NCBI RefSeq assembly: GCF_001705665.1
Contig: NZ_MDHA01000021.1
Coordinates: 62,001-126,000 of the forward strand
From: Thioclava sp. SK-1
Lineage (GTDB): Bacteria > Pseudomonadota > Alphaproteobacteria > Rhodobacterales > Rhodobacteraceae
DNA: 64,000 bases
Reading direction: 5' to 3'
Within the stretch, counting starts at the first letter, position 1. Every line of letters starts with the position of its first letter. A model generated the notes under the pieces. It was not told where the DNA came from, made no database searches, and saw only the letters and a program-made list of their open reading frames with translations. Made by a program: the position numbers and the translations under genes. Of this stretch, positions 28,496-36,129 are shown piece by piece.

Positions 28496-31111
28496 GCTGG
28501 TCGCCTCACGCAAGATCGCAGCCAGTTCCGATTTGCAGGACCCGCAATTGGTGCCTGCCGACAGGCTGGCGCCGATCCTATCCACCGATGTCAGCCCCTC
28601 TTGCGTGATTGCACGCCGCACAGTGTTGCGCCCGACGGCAAAGCACGAACATACGACAGGGCCGGGATCGGGCGTATCGCCACGTGCCTGCCCGGCCAAT
28701 GCCCATGCGGCCTCGGTGCCCGGCAGGCCTACCAGAAAATCACGCATCAGAGTGACCGGCTGCGGCGCGATATACAGCGCAGCCAGCAACACCTCGTTGT
28801 CATAAAACGCCAAACGGTGACGGCCACGTTTGGCGTCGGTCAGGCTTTGCACCCGCGCATCAGGCAGGTCGAACAGGGTTCGGGCCTGCGCCTCCCAATC
28901 CGCGATTGTGTCCGTCCCGGCCAGCTCGGCGCGGAAACCGCTGGTGGTGCGCGCCCGCGCCCAATAGGCGCAATCAGGGGTGAAGCTGCGTGACGATATC
29001 GCAAATCCATACCACCGGGGCAGGAAACGTTCGGCGCTGACCACGGCCGCCTTGCTTTCGGGTTGCCCCGAGATCGGATCCACAACATCGGCCACCAGTG
29101 CATCCACCCGCGCCGACGGGGCATTTTCCCCCGTCCAATGAATCGGCACGAACAGATCGCCTTTCGCCACATCCTTGGTGATGTGCAGCCGGACGATCGC
29201 CTGCCCTTGTAGGCTGCTAAGCTGCACCAGATCAGCGGGCTCCAGCCCCAAACGCGCCGCATCATCGGGATGCATATCAACGAAGGGCTCGGCCATATGT
29301 GCCGAAAGACGCGAACTAAGCGCGGTGCGGGTCATGGTGTGCCATTGATCGCGCAACCGCCCGGTGTTCAGCCGGAACGGATAGGCGGCGCTGATCTGGG
29401 CTGCAGGGGCGCGCATGGTTACCGGCAGCATTTTTGCTTTGCCGCCGGGATGATAAAACACCCCATCGCCAAAGAACCGTCCGCCCTGTTTTTGCGCCGA
29501 TTGCGGCCAGCGCAAAGGTGCCAGTTCAGCATAGCCCTGCGCGCTGATCCCGGCCAAGGCCGAAATATCAAAGTCGCGCCCAAACTGTGCCGCCACACCT
29601 GACAGCGCGGCATATTCGGCAAATACATCGGCCTCGGACGCAAAATCGAACGCTTCCGCCCAGCCCATCCGCGCCGCAACCTCAGCCAGGATATGCCAAT
29701 CTGGGCGCGCCTGACCCGGCGCGGGCTGCACCGCGCGCTGGCGCGACATCATCCGGTCGGAATTGGTAACGGTGCCGGATTTCTCTGACCATGCCGTTGC
29801 AGGCAAGATCACATCAGCCAAACGCGCTGTATCGGTCTGCGCAGTAATGTCACTGACCACAGTGAACGGGCAGGCCGCGATAGCAGCGGCCACCGCATTG
29901 GCATCTGGCATCGTGACCGCCGGATTGGAATGAATGATCCACAGCGCCTTGATCCGGCCATCGGCCACGGCGCGAAACATCTCAACCGCCTTCAGCCCCG
30001 GGTTGCTGGGCAGGTTGGGCGCGTCCCAAAACGCCCCTACCGCCGCGCGGTGGTCGGGGTTTTCGATATCCAGATGACAGGCCAGCATATTGGCCAGCCC
30101 GCCAACCTCGCGCCCGCCCATGGCATTAGGCTGACCGGTTACGGAAAATGGCCCTGCGCCGGGTGTGCCAATCCGCCCCGTCGCCAGATGGCAGTTTAGA
30201 ATTGCATTGACCTTGTCAGTGCCAGAGCTGGATTGATTAACCCCCTGGCTGAAGATCGTCACAACCTTGGGCGTGCCGATCCACAAATCGCAAAACGCGG
30301 TCAGATCCTCTGGGCTAAGCCCGGTTTGGGTTGGGTCATCCAGATGGGCTGCGGTGATCGCCTGCGCTACGCCGTCAACGTGATCTGCGGTGAACTGCGC
30401 ATCACAGGCGCCGCGCGCATCAATCTGCGCCAGCAGCGCGTTGAACAGCGCAACATCGCTGCCCGCACGCAAGGCCAAATGCAAATCCGCCCCATCGCTG
30501 GTCGCGGTTTTGCGCGGATCAATTACCACCAGTTTTGTGCCATGGTCCGCGCGTGCCGCCATGATGCGCTGGTATAAAATCGGATGACACCATGCAAGAT
30601 TAGACCCAACCAAAACGATCAGATCCGCCTCTTCCAGATCATCATAAGTGCCCGGAACCGTATCCGTGCCAAAGGCGCGTTTGTGCCCAGCCACGGTAGA
30701 GGCCATACAAAGCCTTGAATTCGTATCGATATTTGCAGAACCGATGAATCCTTTCATCAGCTTATTGGCCACGTAATAATCTTCGGTCAGCAATTGACCC
30801 GACACATAGAAGGCCACCGCATCCGGCCCATGCTGTGCCACCGTGTCAGAAAACCGCTGTGCGACCAGATCCAGCGCGCTGTCCCATGTGGCCGGCGCTC
30901 CGTCGATCTGGGGCTGCAAAATCCGGGTCTCAAGCCCGACCGTTTCACCCAAAGCAGAGCCTTTGGAACATAACCGCCCCTTATTCGTAGGATGGTCAGG
31001 ATCACCGCGCACGGTGATCCCCCCGGCGCCGTCACGCGCAATCAAGACGCCGCAGCCCACCCCGCAATAGGGGCAGGTAGAGCGTGTTTCCACACCGGTT
31101 TCGCTGGTCAT
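28481..31111 (-). CDS. nasA: Assimilatory nitrate reductase, catalytic subunit with BFD domain
   Basis: 876 residues. Reduces nitrate to nitrite in the cytoplasm at a bis-MGD molybdenum centre. The N-terminal [4Fe-4S] ligands are Cys13, Cys16, Cys20 and Cys48 (CPYCGVGC ... RLCSKG). The molybdopterin oxidoreductase and dinucleotide-binding domains follow. A C-terminal BFD-type [2Fe-2S] domain has Cys821, Cys823, Cys856 and Cys859 and probably receives electrons. No signal peptide, matching a cytoplasmic enzyme. It is the last gene of a GAF-nirB-nirD-nasA operon and starts in a TGATG overlap with nirD. Confidence 0.95.
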   Translation of the reverse strand: MTSETGVETRSTCPYCGVGCGVLIARDGAGGITVRGDPDHPTNKGRLCSKGSALGETVGLETRILQPQIDGAPATWDSALDLVAQRFSDTVAQHGPDAVAFYVSGQLLTEDYYVANKLMKGFIGSANIDTNSRLCMASTVAGHKRAFGTDTVPGTYDDLEEADLIVLVGSNLAWCHPILYQRIMAARADHGTKLVVIDPRKTATSDGADLHLALRAGSDVALFNALLAQIDARGACDAQFTADHVDGVAQAITAAHLDDPTQTGLSPEDLTAFCDLWIGTPKVVTIFSQGVNQSSSGTDKVNAILNCHLATGRIGTPGAGPFSVTGQPNAMGGREVGGLANMLACHLDIENPDHRAAVGAFWDAPNLPSNPGLKAVEMFRAVADGRIKALWIIHSNPAVTMPDANAVAAAIAACPFTVVSDITAQTDTARLADVILPATAWSEKSGTVTNSDRMMSRQRAVQPAPGQARPDWHILAEVAARMGWAEAFDFASEADVFAEYAALSGVAAQFGRDFDISALAGISAQGYAELAPLRWPQSAQKQGGRFFGDGVFYHPGGKAKMLPVTMRAPAAQISAAYPFRLNTGRLRDQWHTMTRTALSSRLSAHMAEPFVDMHPDDAARLGLEPADLVQLSSLQGQAIVRLHITKDVAKGDLFVPIHWTGENAPSARVDALVADVVDPISGQPESKAAVVSAERFLPRWYGFAISSRSFTPDCAYWARARTTSGFRAELAGTDTIADWEAQARTLFDLPDARVQSLTDAKRGRHRLAFYDNEVLLAALYIAPQPVTLMRDFLVGLPGTEAAWALAGQARGDTPDPGPVVCSCFAVGRNTVRRAITQEGLTSVDRIGASLSAGTNCGSCKSELAAILREATSLAQQ

Positions 31112-31443
31112 CAGGCTGCGCTCCGCGCCTCGATCGACGCTGCATCAAGCAAGATACGCCCGGCTTCCAGCTTCACCGGATAGGTCGCGATATGGCCCTC
31201 ATCAGCGCCCTGTGCCTCGCCGGTTTCAAGCGAATAGACCCAATTATGCAGCGGGCATGTCACCTGTTTGCCATGCACAATCCCCTCCGCAAGCGGCCCG
31301 TTCTTATGGGCACAGGTGTTCGAGGTCGCAAAGACTTCGGCCTCATCCGTGCGGAACAGCGCCACGCAGCCGGCCTTGGTCTTAACGATCCGCGCACCGC
31401 GCAGGGGGATGTCGTCCAATGCACCTACATCAATCCAGCTCAT
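31111..31443 (-). CDS. nirD: Nitrite reductase small subunit
   Basis: 110 residues. Rieske-like subunit of the assimilatory NADH-nitrite reductase, working with NirB. NTCAHKNGPLAEGIV and CPLHNWVYSLETG give the Cys-x-His and Cys-x2-His ligands of a Rieske [2Fe-2S] cluster, so unlike E. coli NirD it probably holds a cluster. ATG 31443 overlaps the nirB stop in ATGA; its stop overlaps nasA in TGATG, so all three are coupled. Confidence 0.94.
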   Translation of the reverse strand: MSWIDVGALDDIPLRGARIVKTKAGCVALFRTDEAEVFATSNTCAHKNGPLAEGIVHGKQVTCPLHNWVYSLETGEAQGADEGHIATYPVKLEAGRILLDAASIEARSAA

Positions 31444-33878
31444 TGTGCGGCCTCCTGAGTCAAATCGGCAAGGGGTTGGAATTTCACAGCCTCTGACGGG
31501 ACCGCGCGTTCTGCCCATGGGTCTTTTTGATAGACAGATTGCGAGATATCAAACCGCGCCACCAATGCCTGACGTTCCGCAGGATCTGCCAGCACCTCTT
31601 TGACCCAATCCAACCCAACCTTGTTCAGCCATTTATAGGCCCGGTCGAGATATTTGGCATTCTCACGATACATCTGCATGAAGGCGACGACCCATTCTAT
31701 CACCTCTTCTTCCGTGGCGACATCGACAAGCCGTTCGACCTCTTTGACATCCATGCCAGCGGCGCCACCGACGCCGATCTGATAGCCACTGTCGACACAG
31801 ATAATCCCGATATCCTTGCAGGTGGCTTCGGCACAGTTGCGCGGACAGCCCGACACACCCAGCTTGACCTTATGCGGGGTCCACGATCCCCACAGCCGTT
31901 TTTCCAGCTTGATGCCGAGCCCGGTGGAATCCTGCGTGCCAAAGCGGCACCAATCCGACCCCACGCAGGTTTTTACCGTGCGCAGACCCTTGGTATAGGC
32001 ATGGCCCGATACCATCCCCGCTGCGTTCAGATCAGCCCAGATCGCTGGCAGGTCTTCTTTTTTGATGCCCAATAGGTCAATCCGCATCCCGCCTGTGACC
32101 TTCACCGCCGCATCGTATTTCTTGGCCGCCTGCGCCACGGCAATCAGCTCATCGGGGGTGGTCATCCCGCCCCACATCCGCGGCATCACAGAATAGGTGC
32201 CATCTTTTTGAATATTGGCATGGTTACGTTCGTTCACAAAGCGTGACTGCCCATCATCTTGATATTCCAACGGCCAATCGGCGAGCAGGTAATAATTGAT
32301 CGCAGGGCGGCACGTCGGGCAACCATTGGGCGTTTTCCACGCCAGGTTTTGCCACACCGCAGGCTGCGATTTCAGCTCTTGCGATTTGATCAGGCGGCGC
32401 ACGTCCTCATGTGTCAGATCGGTGCAGTTGCACACGGGTTTTTCCGTCGGCATGGCAAACCCATCGCCCAGCGTGACCGCCAGAACCTGTTCAACCAACC
32501 CGGTGCATGTCCCACATGACGCCGACGCCTTGGTCTGCGCTTTCACATCATCAAGCGTAGTCGCCCCGCCTGCGATCGACTTCAAGATATCGCCTTTGCA
32601 AACGCCGTTACAGCCACAGATTTCCGCCTCAGGAGGCAATGCTGCAACGGCTGCCAGAGGGTCCGCGGTGGCCCCGCCACCCCCCTGAAACGCCGGGCCA
32701 TAGATCAATGTCTCACGCATCTCTTCGATGTCCGTGCCGTCCTTGATCAGGCCAAAGAACCAATTGGCATCCGCCGTGTCACCATACATCACGGCGCCGA
32801 CCAGACGGTCATCTTCAATCACCAGCCGTTTGTAAACGCCGCGCTTGGGATCGCGGAATACGATATCCTCACGGTTGGGCCCGTCAGCAAAATCCCCGGC
32901 AGAAAACAGATCGCAGCCGGTCACTTTCAGTTTGGTCGACAGCTCGCGCATTTTAAATGCGTCATCTTCGCCCAGAAGGGTTTTCGCGGCGACCTTCGCC
33001 TGATCATACAACGGCGCCACAAGACCAAATAAATTGCCGTCAAATTCCAGACATTCCCCCACACACAGAATATCCGGGTCGGAACTGCGCATCTGCGCAT
33101 CCACTTTGATCGCGCGGCCCATTTCCAGCCCCGCCTCTGTGCCAAGACTGCATGACGGGCGAATGCCCACCGCCATCACCACAATATCGGCTGGTATTTC
33201 GCTGCCGTCTTCAAAGGTGACTTTTTCAACCTTTCCGTCGCCGGCAATCGTCTTGGTGGTGGCTTTGGTGATCACCTTGATGCCGCGCCGTTCCAGATCC
33301 TTTTGCAACAGATAGCCTGCCGTCTCATCCAACTGCCGGTCCATCAAATGGCCGGTATTGTGCAAGACAGTGACCTCCATGCCGCGTAGCCGCAGCCCCG
33401 CCGCTGCCTCCAGCCCCAACAAACCGCCACCGATCACGACCGCATGCGCACCACGCACCGATGACGCCTTGACCATTGCATTGGTGTCTTCCAGATCGCG
33501 ATAGGCCACCACACCGGGCAAATCATGCCCTGGGAATGGGATGATGAACGGATCCGAGCCGGTGGCAATGATTAGCTTGTCATAAGGCACATCGCCATTC
33601 GGGCTGGTCACCACCTTGCGCGCACGGTCGATACCGCTCACGCGTTCACCAAACCGGGTTGTGACCTTATGCTGGGCATACCACGCATCATCATGCGTGA
33701 CGATTTCCTCATATGTCTTTTCGCCAGACAAAACCGGTGACAACATGATCCGGTTATAATTGCCTCGCGGCTCTGCGTTGAACAACGTCACTTCAAATTT
33801 CTCGGGTGCGGCATCAAACAGATGCTCCAGCAACCGACCAGAGGCCATGCCAGCCCCGATGACGACCAGTTTTTCCAT
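31440..33878 (-). CDS. nirB: NADH-dependent nitrite reductase, large subunit
   Basis: 812 residues. Reduces nitrite to ammonium with six electrons from NADH. The N-terminus is an FAD/NAD disulfide-reductase fold (VVIGAGMASGRLLEHL; second nucleotide motif VIGGGLLGLEAA). BFD-like cysteines follow in CGCNGVCKGDI, CGTC, CNCTDL and CPTC. The sirohaem/[4Fe-4S] cysteines are about 637 and 643 (CVGSDWC) and 677 and 681 (CPRNC). ATG 33878 has GGGGA eight bases upstream. It lies 12 bases after the GAF gene in the same operon. The siroheme synthase gene is not in the window. Confidence 0.96.
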   Translation of the reverse strand: MEKLVVIGAGMASGRLLEHLFDAAPEKFEVTLFNAEPRGNYNRIMLSPVLSGEKTYEEIVTHDDAWYAQHKVTTRFGERVSGIDRARKVVTSPNGDVPYDKLIIATGSDPFIIPFPGHDLPGVVAYRDLEDTNAMVKASSVRGAHAVVIGGGLLGLEAAAGLRLRGMEVTVLHNTGHLMDRQLDETAGYLLQKDLERRGIKVITKATTKTIAGDGKVEKVTFEDGSEIPADIVVMAVGIRPSCSLGTEAGLEMGRAIKVDAQMRSSDPDILCVGECLEFDGNLFGLVAPLYDQAKVAAKTLLGEDDAFKMRELSTKLKVTGCDLFSAGDFADGPNREDIVFRDPKRGVYKRLVIEDDRLVGAVMYGDTADANWFFGLIKDGTDIEEMRETLIYGPAFQGGGGATADPLAAVAALPPEAEICGCNGVCKGDILKSIAGGATTLDDVKAQTKASASCGTCTGLVEQVLAVTLGDGFAMPTEKPVCNCTDLTHEDVRRLIKSQELKSQPAVWQNLAWKTPNGCPTCRPAINYYLLADWPLEYQDDGQSRFVNERNHANIQKDGTYSVMPRMWGGMTTPDELIAVAQAAKKYDAAVKVTGGMRIDLLGIKKEDLPAIWADLNAAGMVSGHAYTKGLRTVKTCVGSDWCRFGTQDSTGLGIKLEKRLWGSWTPHKVKLGVSGCPRNCAEATCKDIGIICVDSGYQIGVGGAAGMDVKEVERLVDVATEEEVIEWVVAFMQMYRENAKYLDRAYKWLNKVGLDWVKEVLADPAERQALVARFDISQSVYQKDPWAERAVPSEAVKFQPLADLTQEAAQ

Positions 33879-33890
33879 CAGATCATCCCC

Positions 33891-34835
33891 TTACAAATAC
33901 CATGCGACCACATAGGCCAATTCGGTCTCACGATAGACTGGCAGCCCAACCATCGTCGAATAACCCGCAGGCAACCCCGTCGCGTCGCTGTGCACATGCG
34001 GCAGGCCCGATCCCAAAACCTGACCGACCGGCCCCTGCCACGCACCCACTGTTGGCGGATCCACCGGTGGGTTTTGCTGTGCCCACAGCGGCCCCTCCTT
34101 GGCGCAGATCCCATCAATCAGCACCGCCTTCTTGCTTGCACCCACGGCCTCGGCCCGCGCGTCCCAAATCTCAAAACGATGTGCAATCGGCGTGCCCGGT
34201 GATGATAGCAATGTCAAAACCATGCTCTTGTCATCCGGCATCGGAATCGGCAATCCCAGCCCAGTCTTCAACCCCGCCTTACCCGCTGAATCCGCGCGAA
34301 CAAAGGCATAGCCCTGACCAAGATCGCGCATCAATATCGGCATATTGGCGGCCCAGACAGCGCCCGGCAAACCCTGCCCATACATGAAATGCGTATGCTG
34401 CGAGACCCATTCAAAATCCTTGGCCTCACCGTAATACCCATCATCAAGCATCAAGACATCGCCCTGATCCTTCCAGATCTCAATGGCGCCCTTATGCGTC
34501 GCATCGCCGCCGCACAGCACCACCAGAACGGCTTTCAAAACTTTCCCGGCAAAGATCGGGATCGCAACGGCACTGGTCAGCCCAGCGTCATGCGCTGCCT
34601 GCGTGCGCTTGAAATATGACCCGTCAAAAGATTTCAAAACAACCGGCCTTCCTTCGGCCCAGGCTGTCCCCGGCAGGCCCTCGCCCTTAGCAAAGCTCTC
34701 ACGCACCGAAGCGGAGGCAAACCCCTCCATCGATCCGTAGTCCCCGGCCTTATGGATCAGCCGATCCCCTTCGGGCACCCATACCTCCGCGACCCGCAAA
34801 AAGGTTTGCACCGGGGGCTCCATGACGTCATTCAT
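33891..34835 (-). CDS. Tandem GAF-like domain protein, first gene of the nitrate operon
   Basis: 314 residues, no signal peptide or membrane segment. Two similar units are visible: GEGLPGTAWAEGRPVV (51-66) with AGLTSAVAIPIFAG (84-97), and QGLPGAVWAANMPILM (154-169) with AGLKTGLGLPIPMP (187-200). A third, degenerate unit covers about 264-314 (GPVGQVLGSGLPHV, STMVGLPVY). GLPG-x-W with the later L-x-IP pattern is typical of GAF domains, which bind small ligands. No output domain is present. Position as first gene of an operon encoding nitrite and nitrate reductases suggests nitrate or redox sensing. AGAGGAG lies seven bases before ATG 34835. Confidence 0.7.
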   Translation of the reverse strand: MNDVMEPPVQTFLRVAEVWVPEGDRLIHKAGDYGSMEGFASASVRESFAKGEGLPGTAWAEGRPVVLKSFDGSYFKRTQAAHDAGLTSAVAIPIFAGKVLKAVLVVLCGGDATHKGAIEIWKDQGDVLMLDDGYYGEAKDFEWVSQHTHFMYGQGLPGAVWAANMPILMRDLGQGYAFVRADSAGKAGLKTGLGLPIPMPDDKSMVLTLLSSPGTPIAHRFEIWDARAEAVGASKKAVLIDGICAKEGPLWAQQNPPVDPPTVGAWQGPVGQVLGSGLPHVHSDATGLPAGYSTMVGLPVYRETELAYVVAWYL

Positions 34836-35159
34836 AATATGCTCCTCTGGATGGGCATAGCAGCGCCTAAAAATATCGCTGCCAATCCTGTCTACATCGC
34901 GCAAAGGATGCACAAGCCATGCCCACACCCTTCCGGCTTACGATGCCATATGCCCAACCCAGTGATGCCACGCCCAGACATCAACCGCTTTCTCACTTCA
35001 GCCATTCACATACGCGCAAGCAACCGCTTGATGCCACATATTCAGGCAGTCCGCCGCATAGATGATCTACAACAGCCCGATCAGCTAAAACCTGTCACAG
35101 CGCAGCACCGGCACGCCAAACTGCGGCTTTCATCTTGCAAAAAATATCCTCGGGGAGGT

Positions 35160-35184
35160 CCGGAGGGGCAGACAGCCCCTCCGG
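35160..35184. repeat. Strong hairpin of a possible dispersed Rhodobacterales element
   Basis: Perfect 10-bp stem CCGGAGGGGC/GCCCCTCCGG (35160-35169 with 35175-35184), 5-nt loop, preceded by AAAAAATATCCTCGGGGAGG (35139-35158). From memory, this AT-run plus GC-hairpin layout recurs between genes in Rhodobacterales, often at transcript ends; no genome search was done. Confidence 0.45.
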
Positions 35185-35465
35185 CCATCTGCCATCGCCC
35201 CCCAACTGCAATCATGCGCAACGGTCACACAGAAACGGAATAAGGCGCACGGTTAACCCGCACGCCCTACCCTACTCATACTCCAGCACTCTTAAAGTAT
35301 CTGCCCACCGCAATCTATCAGCGTGGGTTATAAACCTATAATTTGGTGTCATTTTCTGCGTGGGACGCGAAAATAACAGCGCTTAGATATCCTTAATCTG
35401 AAATAGATCTTTTGCCTACCTGCCTAAATGGTGCAGCCGTGGGCCGCGGGTAGGCCATTGGCAGA

Positions 35466-35480
35466 AATTTGCCGCAAATT
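35466..35480. promoter_or_regulatory. 15-base palindrome upstream of the hemP pair
   Basis: AATTTGC-C-GCAAATT, perfect 7-bp arms around one base, 107 bases before the small ORF at 35587. It is a plausible operator for an iron- or haem-linked regulator; it does not match a Fur, Irr or RirA box that I can assert. Confidence 0.35.
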
Positions 35481-35586
35481 ATTACCTGACTAAAAGAATC
35501 GACTTTACAAATCCAAGTGATTCACTCAGGATATTCACATCGCCAGTCGCACCCACGTGACCAGCCCAACGGAAAGGAGATTGCGC

Positions 35587-35757
35587 ATGACATACCCAAC
35601 GCATTCCCGCCCGGCGAACCGGGCTGGAGAACCAAGCGACACCCCGTTTTCCCTGCAGGATCTTGTGCAGGCGCTCTGCTCTGGCTTGAGCAGCGGCGTC
35701 ACCGCGCAGTCTTGGGGATTGGAACTGATGCTGGACAGGATCGAGAGAACACGATGA
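35587..35757 (+). CDS. 56-residue ORF translationally coupled to hemP
   Basis: Strong GGAAAGGAGA (35571-35580) six bases before ATG 35587, with the stop codon overlapping hemP as ATGA (35754-35757). The first 20 residues are polar and proline-rich; then FSLQDLVQALCSGLSSGVTAQSWGLELMLDRIERTR looks like one amphipathic helical region with a single cysteine. No membrane segment. I do not recognise it. Ribosome site and coupling argue it is translated, either as a protein or as a leader that sets hemP expression. Confidence 0.55.
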   Translation: MTYPTHSRPANRAGEPSDTPFSLQDLVQALCSGLSSGVTAQSWGLELMLDRIERTR

Positions 35758-35903
35758 CCATCTCCCAAGACTTTACCAACGCACTGCCCGCCCATGATGC
35801 AGAAATTCTGACCAAGGGTGGAAATCAGGCCAATATTTTGCTCAATGGCCAAGTATACACCCTGCGCATCACCCGCGCCGGGAAATTGATTTTAACGAAA
35901 TAA
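35754..35903 (+). CDS. hemP: Hemin uptake protein HemP
   Basis: 49 residues. The C-terminal half, LTKGGNQANILLNGQVYTLR followed by ITRAGKLILTK, is the HemP family signature. HemP proteins are small and are linked to haem and iron uptake; in some bacteria they activate the haem receptor gene. No haem transporter or receptor is encoded next to it, so it is orphaned from a haem uptake locus here. It starts inside the stop codon of the upstream small ORF. Confidence 0.85.
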   Translation: MTISQDFTNALPAHDAEILTKGGNQANILLNGQVYTLRITRAGKLILTK

Positions 35904-36068
35904 CGGCGGCGTTTTTGCCTTCGTCTGCCCGCGCTCTGCTTTGTGTTCCGTGCCGTCTTGGTTCTACCCTCCCCAAGATATGTTGATCATCGTCAACGGC
36001 ACGCCACAATTACAGGGCGCGGGATTTTCATGTTCCACGCCGCAACGGCATCCAGATGTGGCGCCCTC

Positions 36069-36094
36069 CGTTGAACATGCACCGATGTTCAACG
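36069..36094. other. 10-bp inverted repeat between hemP and ppx
   Basis: Perfect arms CGTTGAACAT/ATGTTCAACG (36069-36078 with 36085-36094), 6-nt loop, 35 bases past the ppx stop side. No T-run. The remaining gap (35904-36068) shows nothing else that I can support. Confidence 0.45.
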
Positions 36095-36129
36095 CGCCTT
36101 GGTAAGCCGGGTAACAAAACATTCTTGGT

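Larger units (their letters stand above)
34836..35586. promoter_or_regulatory. 750-base intergenic region: nitrate-operon promoter side and hemP side
   Basis: No credible gene on either strand. The left part must hold the promoter of the GAF-nirB-nirD-nasA operon; a 6-bp hairpin lies at 34860-34882 in its leader. The middle holds a strong hairpin (35160-35184) and the right part a 15-base palindrome (35466-35480). I could not place -35/-10 elements with confidence. Confidence 0.5.

Noticed and set aside
34752-35243. 163-codon open frame on the plus strand
   Set aside because: It overlaps the GAF gene start on the other strand, has His/Arg/Pro-rich shadow composition and no ribosome site, and resembles no family.
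35980-36105. 41-codon frame starting MLIIVNGTPQL, superficially like ThiS
   Set aside because: No ribosome site, no C-terminal Gly-Gly needed for ThiS, and no thi genes nearby.
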